This document shows positions 1 to 11,879 of a stretch of DNA of 64,000 bases, piece by piece. The translations under genes were made by a program, and so were the position numbers. Position 1 is the stretch's first letter. Each line of letters starts with the position of its first letter. The notes under the pieces are model-generated. The model worked only from the letters and a program-made list of their open reading frames with translations. It was not told the DNA's origin and ran no database searches. The stretch is from Ovis canadensis. Its lineage: Eukaryota > Chordata > Mammalia > Artiodactyla > Bovidae. The stretch lies in assembly GCF_042477335.2 (NCBI RefSeq), contig NC_091245.1:116036501-116100500 (forward strand). Reading direction: 5' to 3'.

Positions 1-240
1 CTTTGCTTGTTCCCTTTGAAGATATTCAGACAGTGCTTTTTAAGAGTTCTGTTTCTGAGAAAAATAAAATGAAACACATAAATTGAGCATGTTGCACTCA
101 AAGGACATTAGTCAATATAAAAATAATAAATTAGTACTCAATTTTAAAAGGAGGTACAAAAAAGGATTGCATTTTGCTCTGAGGAAAGCATGTACATTTG
201 TCCTGGTTTGAACCCTCAGGCTATTTATAGATCCTGTTCA
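1..240. other. Upstream intergenic, nothing recognised
   Basis: AT-rich sequence at the window edge with no coding signal or repeat I can name. Confidence 0.5.
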
Positions 241-260
241 GGAAGGGTGTTGTGAATCAT

Positions 261-1475
261 GTTTTATGGATTGAATTACACCCTTCATAAGAAATATACT
301 GAAGTCCTAAGCCCCCAAATCTCAGAATTTGACCTTATTTGGGGAAATAGGGTCTTTGTAGAAGTCATCAAGTTAAAATGAGGTCATTTGGGTGATCCAA
401 TATGACTAGTGTCCTTATGAGAAATGTGGACACAGATACAAAATAGTGAGGATGTCACGTGAAGACGAAGGCAGAGATTGGAGTGGTATATTTGCAAACC
501 AAGGAACACCAAAAATTGCCAGGAACCCATCATAAGCTAGGGGAGAGGCATGGAACAGATTCTTCCTCAGAACCCTCAGAAGGAACCAACTCTGTTGACA
601 CCTTAATCTGAGACCAAATGCCCCCAAGATCAAAACCCCCAAACTTTGTTTCCTCTGCAGTTTATGGTTAACCCCTCTATGCAAAATTGCATTCCCTTTC
701 TTGTCCTGATCCTGTTCCCATCAAGATTGAGGAGCATCAAGTAAAAGGGGGATTGAAACTGCATACAAGCTCCTATATCCCTGTCCTTTGAAGTGAAAGG
801 CTTTGCTTTAGTGTTCCAGGCCTCCCCTGATTCTGCAAATATTGGCTCAAGAGTTAATGAGCAGAAAATCTGAAGATGTAAAAATGAGGAATAGCTGTTG
901 GGCTAGGAAATTGGTAACAATTTAGACTATAAACCAGCTACAGCAGCAGAGTCACTCAACTCCCAGTTCCCTGAAAGATATAGATAGATAAAGTACAGAC
1001 ATACATTGCTAAGTTGTTTTTATAGGAAGCAGACTTCCATCAGATGAAAACTGCTGACTTCAACCATGTAGACCCCAGATTGGTTGAAACCAAAATGTCA
1101 ACAATGCTCAAAATTTCTTTGATGTCAACCAGTCTGAGAATTGTGCACAAGCCCTTCATGGCCTTTGCAGCCCCTTCCCTCACACTTGTCTTCAAAACCT
1201 TTGTCTTCCAACCTGAAACTTGGAGGTGGTCTTAGGACATTAGTCCACCAACCTTCTAGATTTCTGGTCTTCTGAACAAAATGACTTCACCTTTTCCACC
1301 AATACTTGTCCCTTGAATGCCGGACTTTCAGTGATGGCCTGGGTTCAGTGATGGCCTTGTTTGCTTACAAATCTTGCACCTGTAGTCTTCAGAACTATGA
1401 GACAATGAATTTCTGGTTGTTAAAGATACCAAGTTTGAGGTACTTGTTATAGCAGCCCTAGCAAATTATTTAATA
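261..1475 (+). repeat. MaLR-type LTR relic, split
   Basis: 261-625 and about 1375-1475 match the two ends of a mammalian MaLR LTR (MST/MLT1 type): the opening GGATTGAATTACACCC-like block, CCTTATGAGAAATGTGGAC, and the end TTGTTATAGCAGCCCTAG. About 750 bp between them (625-1375) does not belong and is not assigned. Old and diverged; non-coding. Confidence 0.6.
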
Positions 1476-1715
1476 ACACAAAATGCCTTTTTAATAATCT
1501 TTTAATTTCTGAATTCATATGCAAAAGAACTCATCTCATATTTGGGAGCAACTCCTATAAGAGGTAACACTAAAACAGAGGAAAGAGCTATGGGATTTTG
1601 ATTTGATTAGGCTACTGAAAGTGTGGTTTTCCCACTCTCTAGCCCCTGCTCTTTCTCCCTACCGCATCTCCTTTCTGAGTCAAAGAGATGTCATCATTTA
1701 CATAAAAATTGACTC
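1476..1715. other. Unassigned intergenic sequence
   Basis: No recognised repeat or gene between the LTR relic and the next SINE. Confidence 0.4.
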
Positions 1716-1980
1716 TGCTGCTAAGTCACTTCAGTTGTGTCTGACTCTGTGCGACCCCATGGACGGCAGCCCACCAGGCTCCCCCGTCCCTGGGATTCTC
1801 CAGGCAAGAACACTGGAGTGGGTTGCCATTTCCTTCTCCAATGCATGAAAGTGAAAAGTGAAAGGGAAGTCGCTCAGTCATGTCCGACTCTTAGCAACCC
1901 CGTGGACTGCAGCCTACCAGGCTCCTCCATACATGAGAGTTTCCAGGCAAGAGTACTGGAGCGGGGTGGCATCGCCTCCT
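1716..1980 (-). mobile_element. BOV-A2 SINE
   Basis: Both Bov-A monomers are present in reverse orientation, joined by the linker ATGCATGAAAGTGAAAAGTG, starting with the GCTGCTAAGTC tail. Ruminant-specific and close to consensus. Confidence 0.92.
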
Positions 1981-2189
1981 TTATTTTCCCTGAAATAAAA
2001 TATTTTTTCCACTCTAAGTCTAGCATTTTACATTGGCAAAGTGGTAATAGCTGGAGAACTTAATAAAGACTTCTTAGTTTTTATTTATGAAATGGAAATT
2101 AAAAATTTTTGTCTTTTTTTTTAAGCAGGAAAAATCTATTAAATTATCTAGAATAAGTTCCTGTTTTGAGTAGGAAACTGAAATAATAG

Positions 2190-3300
2190 CAACAATGTCC
2201 TTGCTTTCTGGAACAGAGTTCTTAAAACCTGTATAATTTAAGAGTTTCCTAAGTGATAAAAGCACTAGGAGCATCTTTTGTTCTCATGATTGGTCTTTGA
2301 CCCTCGTTTCTGACACAGCTCCTAAATTCCTTAGAATTTCCTGGGTTATAGGAGTGTGTCTTATGTTCTAATGAGGCAGTCTTGGTAGACTCCTGGATAG
2401 CGTCCAAGAGGGCTGGTCCCCAGGAAAAGCAAGCCATGACTAGAAGCTTGGGACTTTTAGTTCCAATCCCCATTCTCTGGCAAGGGAAGAAAGGCTAGAG
2501 ACTGAGTTAATGATTAATCATGCCTACATGATGAAGCCGTGATAAAAATCCCAACAATATGGTGTTCAGAGAGCTTCTGGGTTGGTAAGGACATCTAGGA
2601 GGGTGAAAAAGTGAAAGTGAAGTCGCTCAGTCATGTCCGACTCTTTGCAATCCCATGGACTCTTTGGAGTGTACCAGGCTCCTCCATCTATGGGATTTTT
2701 CAGGCAAGAGTACTGGAGAGGGTTGCCATTTCATGTTCCAGGGGATCTTCCCAACCCAGGGATTGAACCTGGATCTCCGGCATTGTAGGCAGACGCTTTA
2801 CCATCTGAGCCACAAGGAAAGACCCATCTAGGAGGGTAGGACATCTCCACTCCACAAGGACAGAAACTCCTATGCTCAGGACCCTTCCGGATCTCATCTT
2901 ATGTATCTCTTCAGCTGACAGTTCGTTCATATCCTTTATTATATCCTTTACTGGTAAACACAAGTAAGAATTTCCCTGAGCTCAGTGTGCCATTCTAGAA
3001 AATTATCAAACCCAAGGAGGGGTCACAGAAACCCTGGTTTGTAGGTGATTGGTCAGAAGTACAGGTAACAACCTAGGCTTTGTGATTGACATCTGAAATG
3101 GGGGCAGTCTTGTGGACTCAATTTCTTAACTTGTGGGATCTGATGGAAACTCCAGGTGGACAGTATCAGAAATGAACAGAACTGTGGGACATCCAGCTGG
3201 TTGTTGAATAATTGCTTGCCAGAAACTGCACTCCCCCTCTGAGTACCCTCTTTCCCCCATATCCGGTGTCAGAAGTATTGTGAAAGCAAATTAAGGAGAA
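2190..3300 (+). repeat. LTR-like ancient repeat, copy A
   Basis: Shares ordered blocks with 6690-7510: GCACTAGGAGCATCTTTTG, ATTGGTCTTTGACCCT, AGAAGCTTGG, GAGACTGAGTTA, AGCTTCTGGGTTG, and further on AATTATCAAACCCAAGGAGG and CAGTCTTGTGGACTCA. The layout (about 1 kb, a weak poly-A-signal region, no coding) suggests an old endogenous-retrovirus LTR, but I cannot name the family. A Bov-tA SINE sits inside it. Confidence 0.6.
2605..2824 (-). mobile_element. Bov-tA SINE with 13-bp target duplication
   Basis: Reverse-strand Bov-A body followed by the tRNA-derived head (ACCATCTGAGCCAC). CATCTAGGAGGGT occurs at both 2592-2604 and 2825-2837, an intact target-site duplication inside the LTR-like copy A. 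Confidence 0.95.
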
Positions 3301-3590
3301 TTTCCCCAGACAGAAACCAACACCCAAATGTTTTCTAGACCATTTGGTTACTTGCTGGTAAGAAAAGGAGCAGCAGGAACCTGGCGATTAAGAAAGTACT
3401 ATATTTCTGCTCCTTAATGACAAGTAGGATGACCTTGGCTTCAACAGCAATAAGAAAAAAAGACGAAAAAAAAAAAAAAAAACCAAGTAACACACAATTG
3501 GTTGCAGTCAGAGTAATGTCAAATAAATTATGAGAAACTATTCTACTCATCAAAGTGTAAAGGAATTTCAAAGGAAGGAAAGGAAGTTAA
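3301..3590. other. Unassigned, with poly(A) run
   Basis: Contains an A17-18 tract near 3465-3482 in no clear element; otherwise nothing recognised. Confidence 0.4.
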
Positions 3591-3790
3591 CTAGTATTTA
3601 TTGACCATACTCATTGGACCACTACCTTATAGTCACCATCTCACTTAATCCTCATCTCAGCAGACTTATTAACCATATTTTCTAGAACAGCTGAGGTTTG
3701 TAGATGTTAAGAAACTTTCCCACCAAAAATGATGACTAGCAACTGGCACAACTGGGTCCTGAATCTAGATCTATAATTAGTCTGTTAGGT
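3590..3790 (-). repeat. MIR SINE relic
   Basis: Reverse-strand MIR pattern: CTCACTTAATCCTCATCTCA, then an altered 'AACTTTCCCACC' and 'GGCACAACTGGGTCCTGAAT' block. Highly diverged. Confidence 0.6.
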
Positions 3791-3794
3791 TAGC

Positions 3795-3968
3795 AGTTGT
3801 TCTCAACTCTAACGAACTGCATCAAAATGACTTGGGGAAACGACTTTAAAATGCTAAAATTCTTAAACCCAGAGATCCTGACTCTGTGGGTCTGAGGGTG
3901 GGGGTCCAAAAATTTGAATTTCAAACAAGTTCACCATCACAAATAGTTTTGACTACTGAACTACATTA
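3795..3968 (+). repeat. MER5A-type hAT relic
   Basis: AGCAGTTGTTCTCAAC at one end, the core GTGGGTCTGAGGGTGGGG, and a matching inverted end near TTTTGACTACTGAAC. Non-autonomous DNA transposon. Confidence 0.65.
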
Positions 3969-3989
3969 AAAAAAAAAAATTCTCTGTGA

Positions 3990-4503
3990 GAGTGATTCTT
4001 AACCTTTAGTTCAGATCACTTTACCAGAGAACATGGTCTGCCAGACAACAACTGAATAAAAATAATCTCTCATTTCAGTGTTTACCAGCATGTACTCAAT
4101 GTATTTAATATTTAATGCATTTTAAATTGAATTGGTACTCAACTGAAACTTGAATAAATGAGCCATGCAACATGAATTAAAGTAACTAAATCATTAAATT
4201 CATATGTGATGGCAGTGAGGCTCTGACTTTTGCATTATCTGAAGCAGTACAAGCAAAAGTGAGGTACTGACACAGGACTGACAATTATGTACTTTGATGA
4301 ACAGGAACATTTAGAAAACAGCCATCTATTATTACAGTCACCTTAGAAAAAAAAGGTGATTCAACCCAAAAAGTTTAGAAAAGATATGATGTAATATTAA
4401 GCTGATTTTTAAACCAAATAAATCTAGCTTTATGAGAAACTCACATTGTCTTATTTTTCTCATTTAAATTGATAAAACTTTATCAGGGATCTAAATAGGT
4501 CCA
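3990..4503. other. Unassigned AT-rich intergenic sequence
   Basis: AT-rich, no coding signal; I see no element here. Confidence 0.4.
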
Positions 4504-5795
4504 TCAGCTCAGTGCAGTCACTCAGTCGTGTCCGACTCTTTGTGACCCCATGAATCGCAGCACACCAGGCCTCCCTGTCCATCACCATCTCCTGGAGTTC
4601 ACTCAGACTCGCATCCATCCAGTCAGTGATGCCATCCAGCTATCTCATCACCTGTCATTCCCTTCTCCTCCTGCCCCCAATCCCTCTCAGCCTCAGAGTC
4701 TTTTCCAATGAGTCAACTCTTCGTATGAGGTGGCCAAAGTACTGCAGTTTCAGCTTTGGCATCATTCCCTCCAAGGAAATCCCAGGGCTGATCTCCTTCA
4801 GAATGGACTGGTTGGATCTCCTTGCAGTCCAAGGGACTCTCAAGAGTCTTCTCCAACACCACAGTTCAAAAGTGTCAATTCTTCGGCGCTCAGCCTTCTT
4901 CACAGTCCAACTCTCACATCCCTACATGACCACAGGAAAAACCATAGCCTTGACTAGACAGACCTTAGTTGGCAAAGTAATGTCTCTGCTTTTGAATATA
5001 CTATCTAGGTTGGTCATAACTTTTCTTCCAAGGAGTAAGTGTCTTTTAATTTCATGGCTGCAATCACCATCTGCAGTGATTTTGGAGCCCCCAAAAATGA
5101 AGTCTGACACTGTTTCCACTGTTTCCCCTGTTTCCCCATCTATTTCCCATGAAGTGATGGGACCTGAAGCCATGATCTTCGTTTTCTGAATGTTGAGCTT
5201 TAAACCAACTTTTTCACTCTCCTCTTTCACTTTCATCAAGAGACATTTTAGTTCCTCTTTACTTTCTGCCATAAGGGTGGTGTCATCTGCATATCTGAGG
5301 TGATTGATATTTCTCCCAGCAATCTTGATTCCAGCTTGTGTTTCTTCCAGTCCAGTGTTTCTCATGATGTACTCTGTATATAAGTTAAATAAGCAGGGTG
5401 ACAATATACAGCCTTGACGTACTCCTTTTCCTATTTGGAACCAGTCTGTTGTTTCATGTCCAGCTCTAACTGTTGCTTCCTGACCTGCATACAGATTTCT
5501 CAAGAGGCAGGTCAGGTGTTCTGGTATTCCCATCTCTCTCAGAATTTTCCAGTTTATTGTGATCCACATATTCAAAGGCTTTGGCAGTCAAGAAAGCAGA
5601 AATAGATGTTTTTCTAGAACTCTCTTGCTTTTTCCATGATCCAGCAGATGTTGGCAATTTGATCTCTGGTTCCTCTGCCTTTTCTAAAACCAGCTTGAAC
5701 ATCCGGAAGTTCACGGTTCATGTATTGCTGAAGCCTGGCTTGGAGAATTTTGAGCATTACTTTACTAGCATGTGAGATGAGTGCAATTGTGCAGT
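4504..5795 (-). mobile_element. BovB LINE, 5'-truncated
   Basis: Reverse strand reads the BovB ORF2 C-terminal half. The 217-codon stretch 5575-4922 contains the reverse transcriptase core with the catalytic motif LRYADDTTLM and the upstream block GCILSPCLFNLY; the remaining C-terminal part is in another frame at 4903-4655. BovB is an RTE-type LINE thought to have entered ruminants horizontally. The copy is close to consensus but lacks the endonuclease and is frameshifted, so it is dead. Confidence 0.93.
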
Positions 5796-6204
5796 GTCAG
5801 ACTATATTTATAGACCAACTAAAGTTCACTGTTATAGGATGTATAAAGAAGAAATTTTAGGACTTGGGAGTAATTTTAGGACTTTAAGAGTATTTGCAAT
5901 TTAATTAAGATAATCAAATTTACCTGTATGGAATGATCTAAGAACTTATAACATGGTATGTTACTATGTGGTACATACTAGGAGAACAAATAAAAGAGAG
6001 ATCTGTGTGGACTAGAGCAGGAAGTGAGGAATGGGTGAAAGAAGTGATAGCTGAATTCAATTTGGCTCGACAGGAAATAGAGGAAAAGAGAACCCTAAAT
6101 GGAAAAGGAACAAAATACACCAGGATGGAAATAAGCTACTGAGGGCTGACAGTGATGGGAGCTGGGATTATGGTGAGGAGACCAGTCTGATGAGAACAGA
6201 GGGT
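5796..6204. other. Unassigned intergenic sequence
   Basis: No gene or repeat recognised. Confidence 0.4.
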
Positions 6205-6545
6205 ATGTTTTAAAAGACAGTGAAAGACAGAAAAGACTCACAGACATACAGAACAGACTTGTGGTTGCCAAGGGTGAGGCCAGGTCCGAGAATTGGGGGA
6301 GTGATGGAATGGAAGTTTGGAGTCAGTAGATGCAAACCATTACATATGAATGCATGGACAACAAGGTCCTACCGCAGAGCATAGAGAGCAACGTCTTGGG
6401 ATAACCCATAAAGGAAAAGAATATAAAAAGGAAAGTGTATATATGAATATATATATACACACACACACATATGTATAACTGAGTCGGAGTCATTTTTCTG
6501 TACAGTAGAAATTAACACATTATAAATTAACTACACTTAAATAAA
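6205..6545 (+). mobile_element. L1 3' end
   Basis: Contains the L1 3'-end blocks GACTTGTGGTTGCCAAGG and CTGTACAGTAGAAATTAACA, an internal TA/CA stretch at 6437-6470, and ends in ACTTAAATAAAATAC. Confidence 0.75.
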
Positions 6546-6689
6546 ATACATGTAGTGGAAGGTTAAGTTAAATAAGAAAAGTGGACTGGATGATGTGAGA
6601 AACACACTAGTACTGAAATAGTGAGTCTAAACATGAGCAGATAAAAGGACACTGTAGTTTCTTACTCTGCTATTGTGATATAATAGAAA

Positions 6690-7510
6690 ATTTGACTTTA
6701 GGCCCTGGCTCCTGGCTAGCACTGCTAAAATTTGTAATTTGCTAACTGATAAAGGTGCTAGGAATATCTTTTGTTACAATAATTGGTCTTTGACCCTAAT
6801 TCCTAACACAGAGCACCTATAACACCTTGGGTAATACGAGCATCTTTTGCTCTGAGGCAATTTATGGTGCGCTCCTGGATAACATCAGGATGAAGGCTGA
6901 TCACCAGAAAGACCAAGCCATGATTAGAAGCTTGGAAATTTAGCTGCAATCCCCATTCTTTGGAGAGGGGCCAGAGGCGAGAGGTTAGAGACTGAGTTAG
7001 TAATCAATCATGTCTGCAGGATGAAAGGGTGGGGTTCAGAAAGCTTCTGGGTTGAACACATCCATGTGCCAGGGAGCACCCCAACTCAATGGAGACAGAA
7101 ACTCTTGTGCTTGGGGCCCTTCAAGACCTTGCCGTATGTAGCTCACATCTAGCTACTCCTTTATATCCTTTATCATGTAACAAACCAGTAGACTTGTTTC
7201 CCCGAGTTCTGAGTCATTCTAGCAAATTATTGAAACCTGAGGAAGGAATTGTGGTAACTCCAATTTATAGTCCATCAGTCAGAAGTACAGATAACAATGT
7301 GGGACTTGCAACTGGCTGCTGAAGGGGCAGTAGTCTTGTGAGAGAGAGCTCCCTGTTAACTTGCGGGCTTTGGCACTAATGCCAAGTAGATAGTGTCAAA
7401 AACAACACTGTTTTTTGTGTGTGAGTATTATAAAGGCTGGAAGGTATCTGGGCATACAGTCCTTCCTGGGAGGACCCAGGGACACAACCTGAGGAACACA
7501 AGAAGGGGTC
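6690..7510 (+). repeat. LTR-like ancient repeat, copy B
   Basis: Same repeat and orientation as 2190-3300 (ATTGGTCTTTGACCCTAAT, AGAAGCTTGG, GAGACTGAGTTAG, AGCTTCTGGGTTG). Diverged in many places, with small deletions. Family unnamed. A BOV-A SINE lies just beyond its end. Confidence 0.6.
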
Positions 7511-7546
7511 TGTGACAAAATTAACACTGCCCCTACCAGTTATAAT

Positions 7547-7692
7547 CAGAGAAGGCAATGGCACCCCACTCCAGTACTCCTGCCTTGAAAATCCCATGGA
7601 CGGAGGAGCCTGGAAGGCTGCAGTCCATGGGGTCACTGAGGGTCAGACACTACTGAGTGACTTCACTTTCACTTTTCACTTTCATGCATTGG
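7547..7692 (+). mobile_element. BOV-A SINE (one monomer plus linker) with 12-bp target duplication
   Basis: GAGAAGGCAATGGCACCCC to TTTCATGCATTGG, that is the first monomer and linker of BOV-A2. ACCAGTTATAAT is repeated at 7535-7546 and 7693-7704. Confidence 0.93.
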
Positions 7693-7744
7693 ACCAGTTA
7701 TAATGGTTTGAGATTTGGCAGTACAGTAGAGTAGCTAAAGACAG

Positions 7745-7960
7745 CTTCCACTGTTTGACTGACTACATGGGTTCAAAGTTTGGCTCTTTTTCTAAATGTA
7801 TGACTATAAACAAATTGTTTTTCTTAAGTGACTGAAGTTTTTGGTTTTACATCTGAAAAATGGGAATGGAAACTACTTCACGCAGTTGTGAGAATTAATG
7901 AGAAAATGCATGGACCTAGCACCTAGAATATATTCTATGAATGTGAACTAGTATTATTTA
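7745..7960 (+). repeat. MIR SINE relic
   Basis: The order 'CTACATGGGTTCAAAG', 'GACTATAAACAAATTG', 'CATCTGAAAAATGGGAA', 'GAGAATTAATGAGAAAATGC' follows the MIR core. Confidence 0.65.
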
Positions 7961-8127
7961 AATGCTGTATGCGAAAGGTATATAAATGGAAATTGTCTTA
8001 ATGGGTTATCCTAGGGACAACATTCAGACATCAATTTGTTTATCTGTTGCCTGCTTAACAGTCAGTGAAAACTGAAGGGTAACTTTTTCAAATACTAATG
8101 ACGAAATTAGATACTCTTACCTGGCAC

Positions 8128-8262
8128 TTAGGAGAAGGCAATGGCAAGCCACTCCAGTACTCTTGCCTGGAAAATCCCATGGACAGAGGAGCCTGGTAGG
8201 CTGCAATCCATGGGGTCGCACAGAGTCGGACACGACTAAAGCGACTTAGCAGCAGCACCTAG
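8128..8262 (+). mobile_element. BOV-A SINE monomer
   Basis: GAGAAGGCAATGGCAAGCC through GACACGACTAAAGCGACTTAGCAGCAGC-type tail. Flanking CACTTAGG and CACCTAGT may be its duplicated target. Confidence 0.88.
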
Positions 8263-8775
8263 TACTTATGTAGAAATGTTTTGATAAAACACACAGATAC
8301 AGCCTTCTTTTTGAGAGAAATAAGATTAGGGGCTATGGAAAGAAGATGTTGAGAACTTAGAAGTGATTTCCTTCTAAAAGTTCATTAAATAAAGTCCATA
8401 CTAGAAGATTTACTCTAGATAACAGAAATCACTAGCCTAAAAGAATCTATTGGAATGACAATGTGACACTAAAACTCTGACAAAAAAAGCTAGTTATCTC
8501 CAGAGTTTTCTGATACTGTCATTACTGGTCCTATTTTTTAACTTCCTTTTACAAAATTTGTTATAAATGATTAATTTTAACATAAGTGTTCACATTTCCT
8601 AGCCCTCCTCCCCAAGAATCTCTTAAACTTCCTTGAAATAACTGTTAGCACTATAGGATATTACAATACCAAAATCAGAAATACCCAGAGTATAAAAATC
8701 GTATTTTAAAAAGTCACATTAGACAAATATTTTTATCAATATTCAATTTGCATGGGCTCCTGATTTCTTAGGCTC
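8263..8775. other. Unassigned intergenic sequence
   Basis: No gene or repeat recognised. Confidence 0.4.
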
Positions 8776-9002
8776 TCTGCTGCTGCTACTAAGTTGTTTC
8801 AGTCAAGTCTGACTCTTTGAGACCCTATGGACCATAGCCCACCAGGATTCTCTGTCCATGGGATTCTCCAGGCAAGAATACTGGCATGGGTTGCCATGCC
8901 CTCCTCCAAGGGATCTTCCCAACCCAGGGATTGAACCAGCAACTCTTTTGTCTCCTGAATTGGCAAGCCAGTTCTTTACCACCAGCGCCACCAGGGAAGC
9001 CC
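8776..9002 (-). mobile_element. Bov-tA SINE
   Basis: Reverse Bov-A body plus tRNA-derived head ending CACCAGGGAAGCCC. Flanks AGGCTCTCTGCT and AAGGTTCTCTATGCT look like a decayed target duplication. Confidence 0.92.
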
Positions 9003-9567
9003 AAGGTTCTCTATGCTATGTTACAATAATACAGGTTGATGTGAAAGTTGAGGATAGGATACTAGGAGGTTAAAGTTGAATATACCAAAAGTTTGCTTCC
9101 TTACATCCGGTTTAGAGTTCATCACAAATTAACAAAGGTCATATATTTTATCGTTTCAGACTAAAAATTTCATTTGAATCCAAAACAAAGATACTGTTTA
9201 AAGTAACTCAAATGTATAGCCCAGTTCCCAAATCTACTAATAAAGATGGACACAGATGAGGAATGAAGTAGATTAAGAGATTTGGAATGACTAAAAGGCA
9301 ATACAGACACCTACTTTGAATTCAATGCTGTTTGTCTTAAGCCTGAACTCTAAATATGTATCTTAAAGCCAACAAATTCAGAATCTAACTTTTCCACCTA
9401 GAATAAATACTGTGTTCAATGTTCATCACTGTTTACTTATGTAAAAGAAAATGAAAACGTCTAAATTGTGTAAGGTCAACACTAATACAACAGCGCCACC
9501 CAGTGAATATGCTGTGGAAACAAAAATGCTACTAGAATTTACCTCTAAATATTAGTGCATCTGTAGT
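9003..9567. other. Unassigned intergenic sequence
   Basis: No gene or repeat recognised apart from a weak CTCF-like match at 9492-9505 on the minus strand (CACTGGGTGGCGC read on that strand). Confidence 0.35.
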
Positions 9568-9815
9568 GGAATCCACTCCAGTGTTCTTGCCTGGAAAATC
9601 CCACGGATGGAGGAGCCTGGTAGGCTGCAGTCCATGCTAAGGGTCGGACACGACTGAGCGACTTCCCTTTCACTTTTCACTTTTATGCATTGGAGAAGGA
9701 AATGGCAACCCACTCCAGTGTTCTTGCCTGGAGAATCCCAGGGATGGGGGAGCCTGGTGGGCTGCCATCTACGGGCTTGCGCAGAGTCGGACATGACTGA
9801 AGTGACTTAGCAGTA
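9568..9815 (+). mobile_element. BOV-A2 SINE
   Basis: Two Bov-A monomers joined by CTTTTCACTTTTATGCATTGG; the first has lost about ten 5' bases and part of its end. Confidence 0.92.
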
Positions 9816-10219
9816 CACCTAGAACCCCAACCTTTTAAATAAAATTATACACTAAAATGCCAATTCACAATATATAAAAGGATTATTACATATTCATTCA
9901 TAATTAACTACAGTTAAGATGTAAAAGGAACATTCCAACACTTGTAAAGAAAGGGTTTTGCCTGTTGGATACTACTTGTAATGTTAGCAAACAATAAATG
10001 TTAGCTGACAGGTCAAAGACGCACACTGTTTTCTCTCATATTAATTGTTAGGCAGATATAAAAGTACCATACTCCTTTGGCTTGATAAGTTTTAACTATA
10101 CCTCACAATACGTAGTTTCAAAGATTTCCTGATGCCCTTAATATGAAGTATGTGCTGATAATTTCACTTTTTTTAAGACATAAATAAATATTATTTATGT
10201 AAATGAACTGAACAACAGC
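9816..10219. other. Unassigned AT-rich intergenic sequence
   Basis: No gene or repeat recognised. Confidence 0.4.
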
Positions 10220-10400
10220 AACAATGATATGATCATCAAATTTGTAGACAAATTGATAATGTGATGTGGTCAAAAAATGCTATTAACAGTATGACTTCAT
10301 ATAGCATTAATATTCTACCCTGATCAGATCATAGGTGGAGTATTGTTTTCAGCTTAAAGTTCATACAAATTGAGCACTTCTCATCATTTTTATTTTTCAT
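10220..10400 (+). repeat. L3/CR1 LINE relic
   Basis: Resembles the stretch at 18915-19400: CTACCCTGATCAGATCATAGGTGGAG followed by GTTTTCAGCTTAAAG, the pattern of a CR1-clade 3' region. Very diverged. Confidence 0.45.
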
Positions 10401-10620
10401 AGGAAATATAAGCAAATGAGGGAAAAGGCATGAAGAACCAAAATATATACAATAAAATCTTTTGAGCCCGTCTCCCTCCTCAGAGACTACTACTATTAAT
10501 TTCTCCTGTTAGATGTACCATGTTTAAAACGGAGTAGTTCAGTTCAACAATGACTGGGTGCCCTGTTTGTGCCAGACATGGTGTAAGGTGCTAGGGAATC
10601 AAGTCATTTAGAATCAGCCC

Positions 10621-10811
10621 TTACAGCCCAGCCAGGTGCTTTGTGATAACCTGAAGGGGCAGGATGGGGGTGGTGGTGGAGTGGGGTGGAGGGAGGCCCA
10701 AGGAAGTGATATATATATAATTACGGCTGATTCAAGTTGTTGTACAGTAGAAACTAACACAACATTGTAAAGCAATCTTCCTCCAACTGAAAAATAAGTA
10801 AAAAAAAAAAA
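10621..10811 (+). mobile_element. L1 3' end with probable 10-bp target duplication
   Basis: TTACGGCTGATTCAAGTTG, AACACAACATTGTAAAGCAA and an A-rich tail. GAATCAGCCC (10611-10620) and GAATCAGTCC (10812-10821) flank it with one mismatch. Confidence 0.8.
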
Positions 10812-11199
10812 GAATCAGTCCTGTGTAGTAATGGAGACAGACACAAAACAGATCATTTCAACAAAATATAAACCTTTATTTTCTTAAAGTATACAAAGAA
10901 CATTTCTGAGATTTCTCCCAGTTGCATTGTATCTGCCATTTTCATGTGTATCTCCCACAGGCATCTTGAGCTAGACACATCCAAAACTCAATCATCAGCC
11001 ACCTCCCCCAGTGAGTTCACCTCTACATTTCCTAAATCAGAAAACGGCATTCCATTTATCCAGGCTCAAGCCAGAAAACTCTCACTTAGCAGATATTTAT
11101 CAAGCATCTACAGTGTCTAAGAACTTCCAGGCTGTGAACATACGATAGCAAACAGGGTCTTCACTAAAACTTGTTTATGGAACTCTACCCTTTATTTCT

Positions 11200-11850
11200 C
11201 TCACCTCTGCCCTTCCAATTCAGTTGTCAAATCTTGCCAGTTCTACTTCCTGAATTCCTCTGGGATTTATATTTCCATCCACACTGGCAGCCCTAGTACA
11301 GGCTGCCATCTTCTTTTCCTTGGCTTGGATTACTACAATCATGGCCTAACTGGTTTTCCTTCCATTAGTCTTGCCACTCCTCAATTCCATTTTCTCACAG
11401 TAGCCAGAGTCATCACCTAAAATACAAACCTAATCATGTTAAAACCCTTCAAACTTACTATTATCTTTAGGAAGAAGGTCAAATGCCTTAATATTATCAG
11501 CAATACTCTTCATGATCTGGGCCTGTTTACTTCCCCAGCCCTGCATCTAGAATCTCTGTTCCTGGACTATGCTTTCCTCTCACATCTGGGCCTTTACGGT
11601 TATCTCTATCTTGCCCTCCAGCCTTTAACCTGGCTAATTCCTATCTATTCACAAGCATGGGACCATTCAGACTGAACCACATTTTTTTAATTCGTGTTTC
11701 CCTTCCCTATGAGAATATAAGCTCTGTCACATCAATTATTAGATTGATTTCTACATTTACTTGTTCATTATTATATTTCCATATATAGCTCAGTGTCTGG
11801 CACAAAATAAGAGGCTAAGTATTTTCTGGATAAATCAATCAACACTCAGA
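11200..11850 (+). repeat. L2 LINE relic
   Basis: Follows the L2 3' end: GTTAAAACCCTTCAAACTTA, CTTCATGATCTGGGCCTG, ACATCTGGGCCTTTACG, and the closing CTCAGTGTCTGGCACAAAAT. An open frame at 11436-11675 in it is incidental. Confidence 0.75.
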
Positions 11851-11879
11851 AAGTCACAAGGAAAGTCACTAGCTCAGTC

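Noticed and set aside
2190-7510. A provirus with two LTRs
   Set aside because: The sequence between the two LTR-like copies shows no viral coding trace and consists of unrelated repeats.
11436-11675. 79-codon frame upstream of NUF2
   Set aside because: It coincides with an L2 relic and is explained by it.
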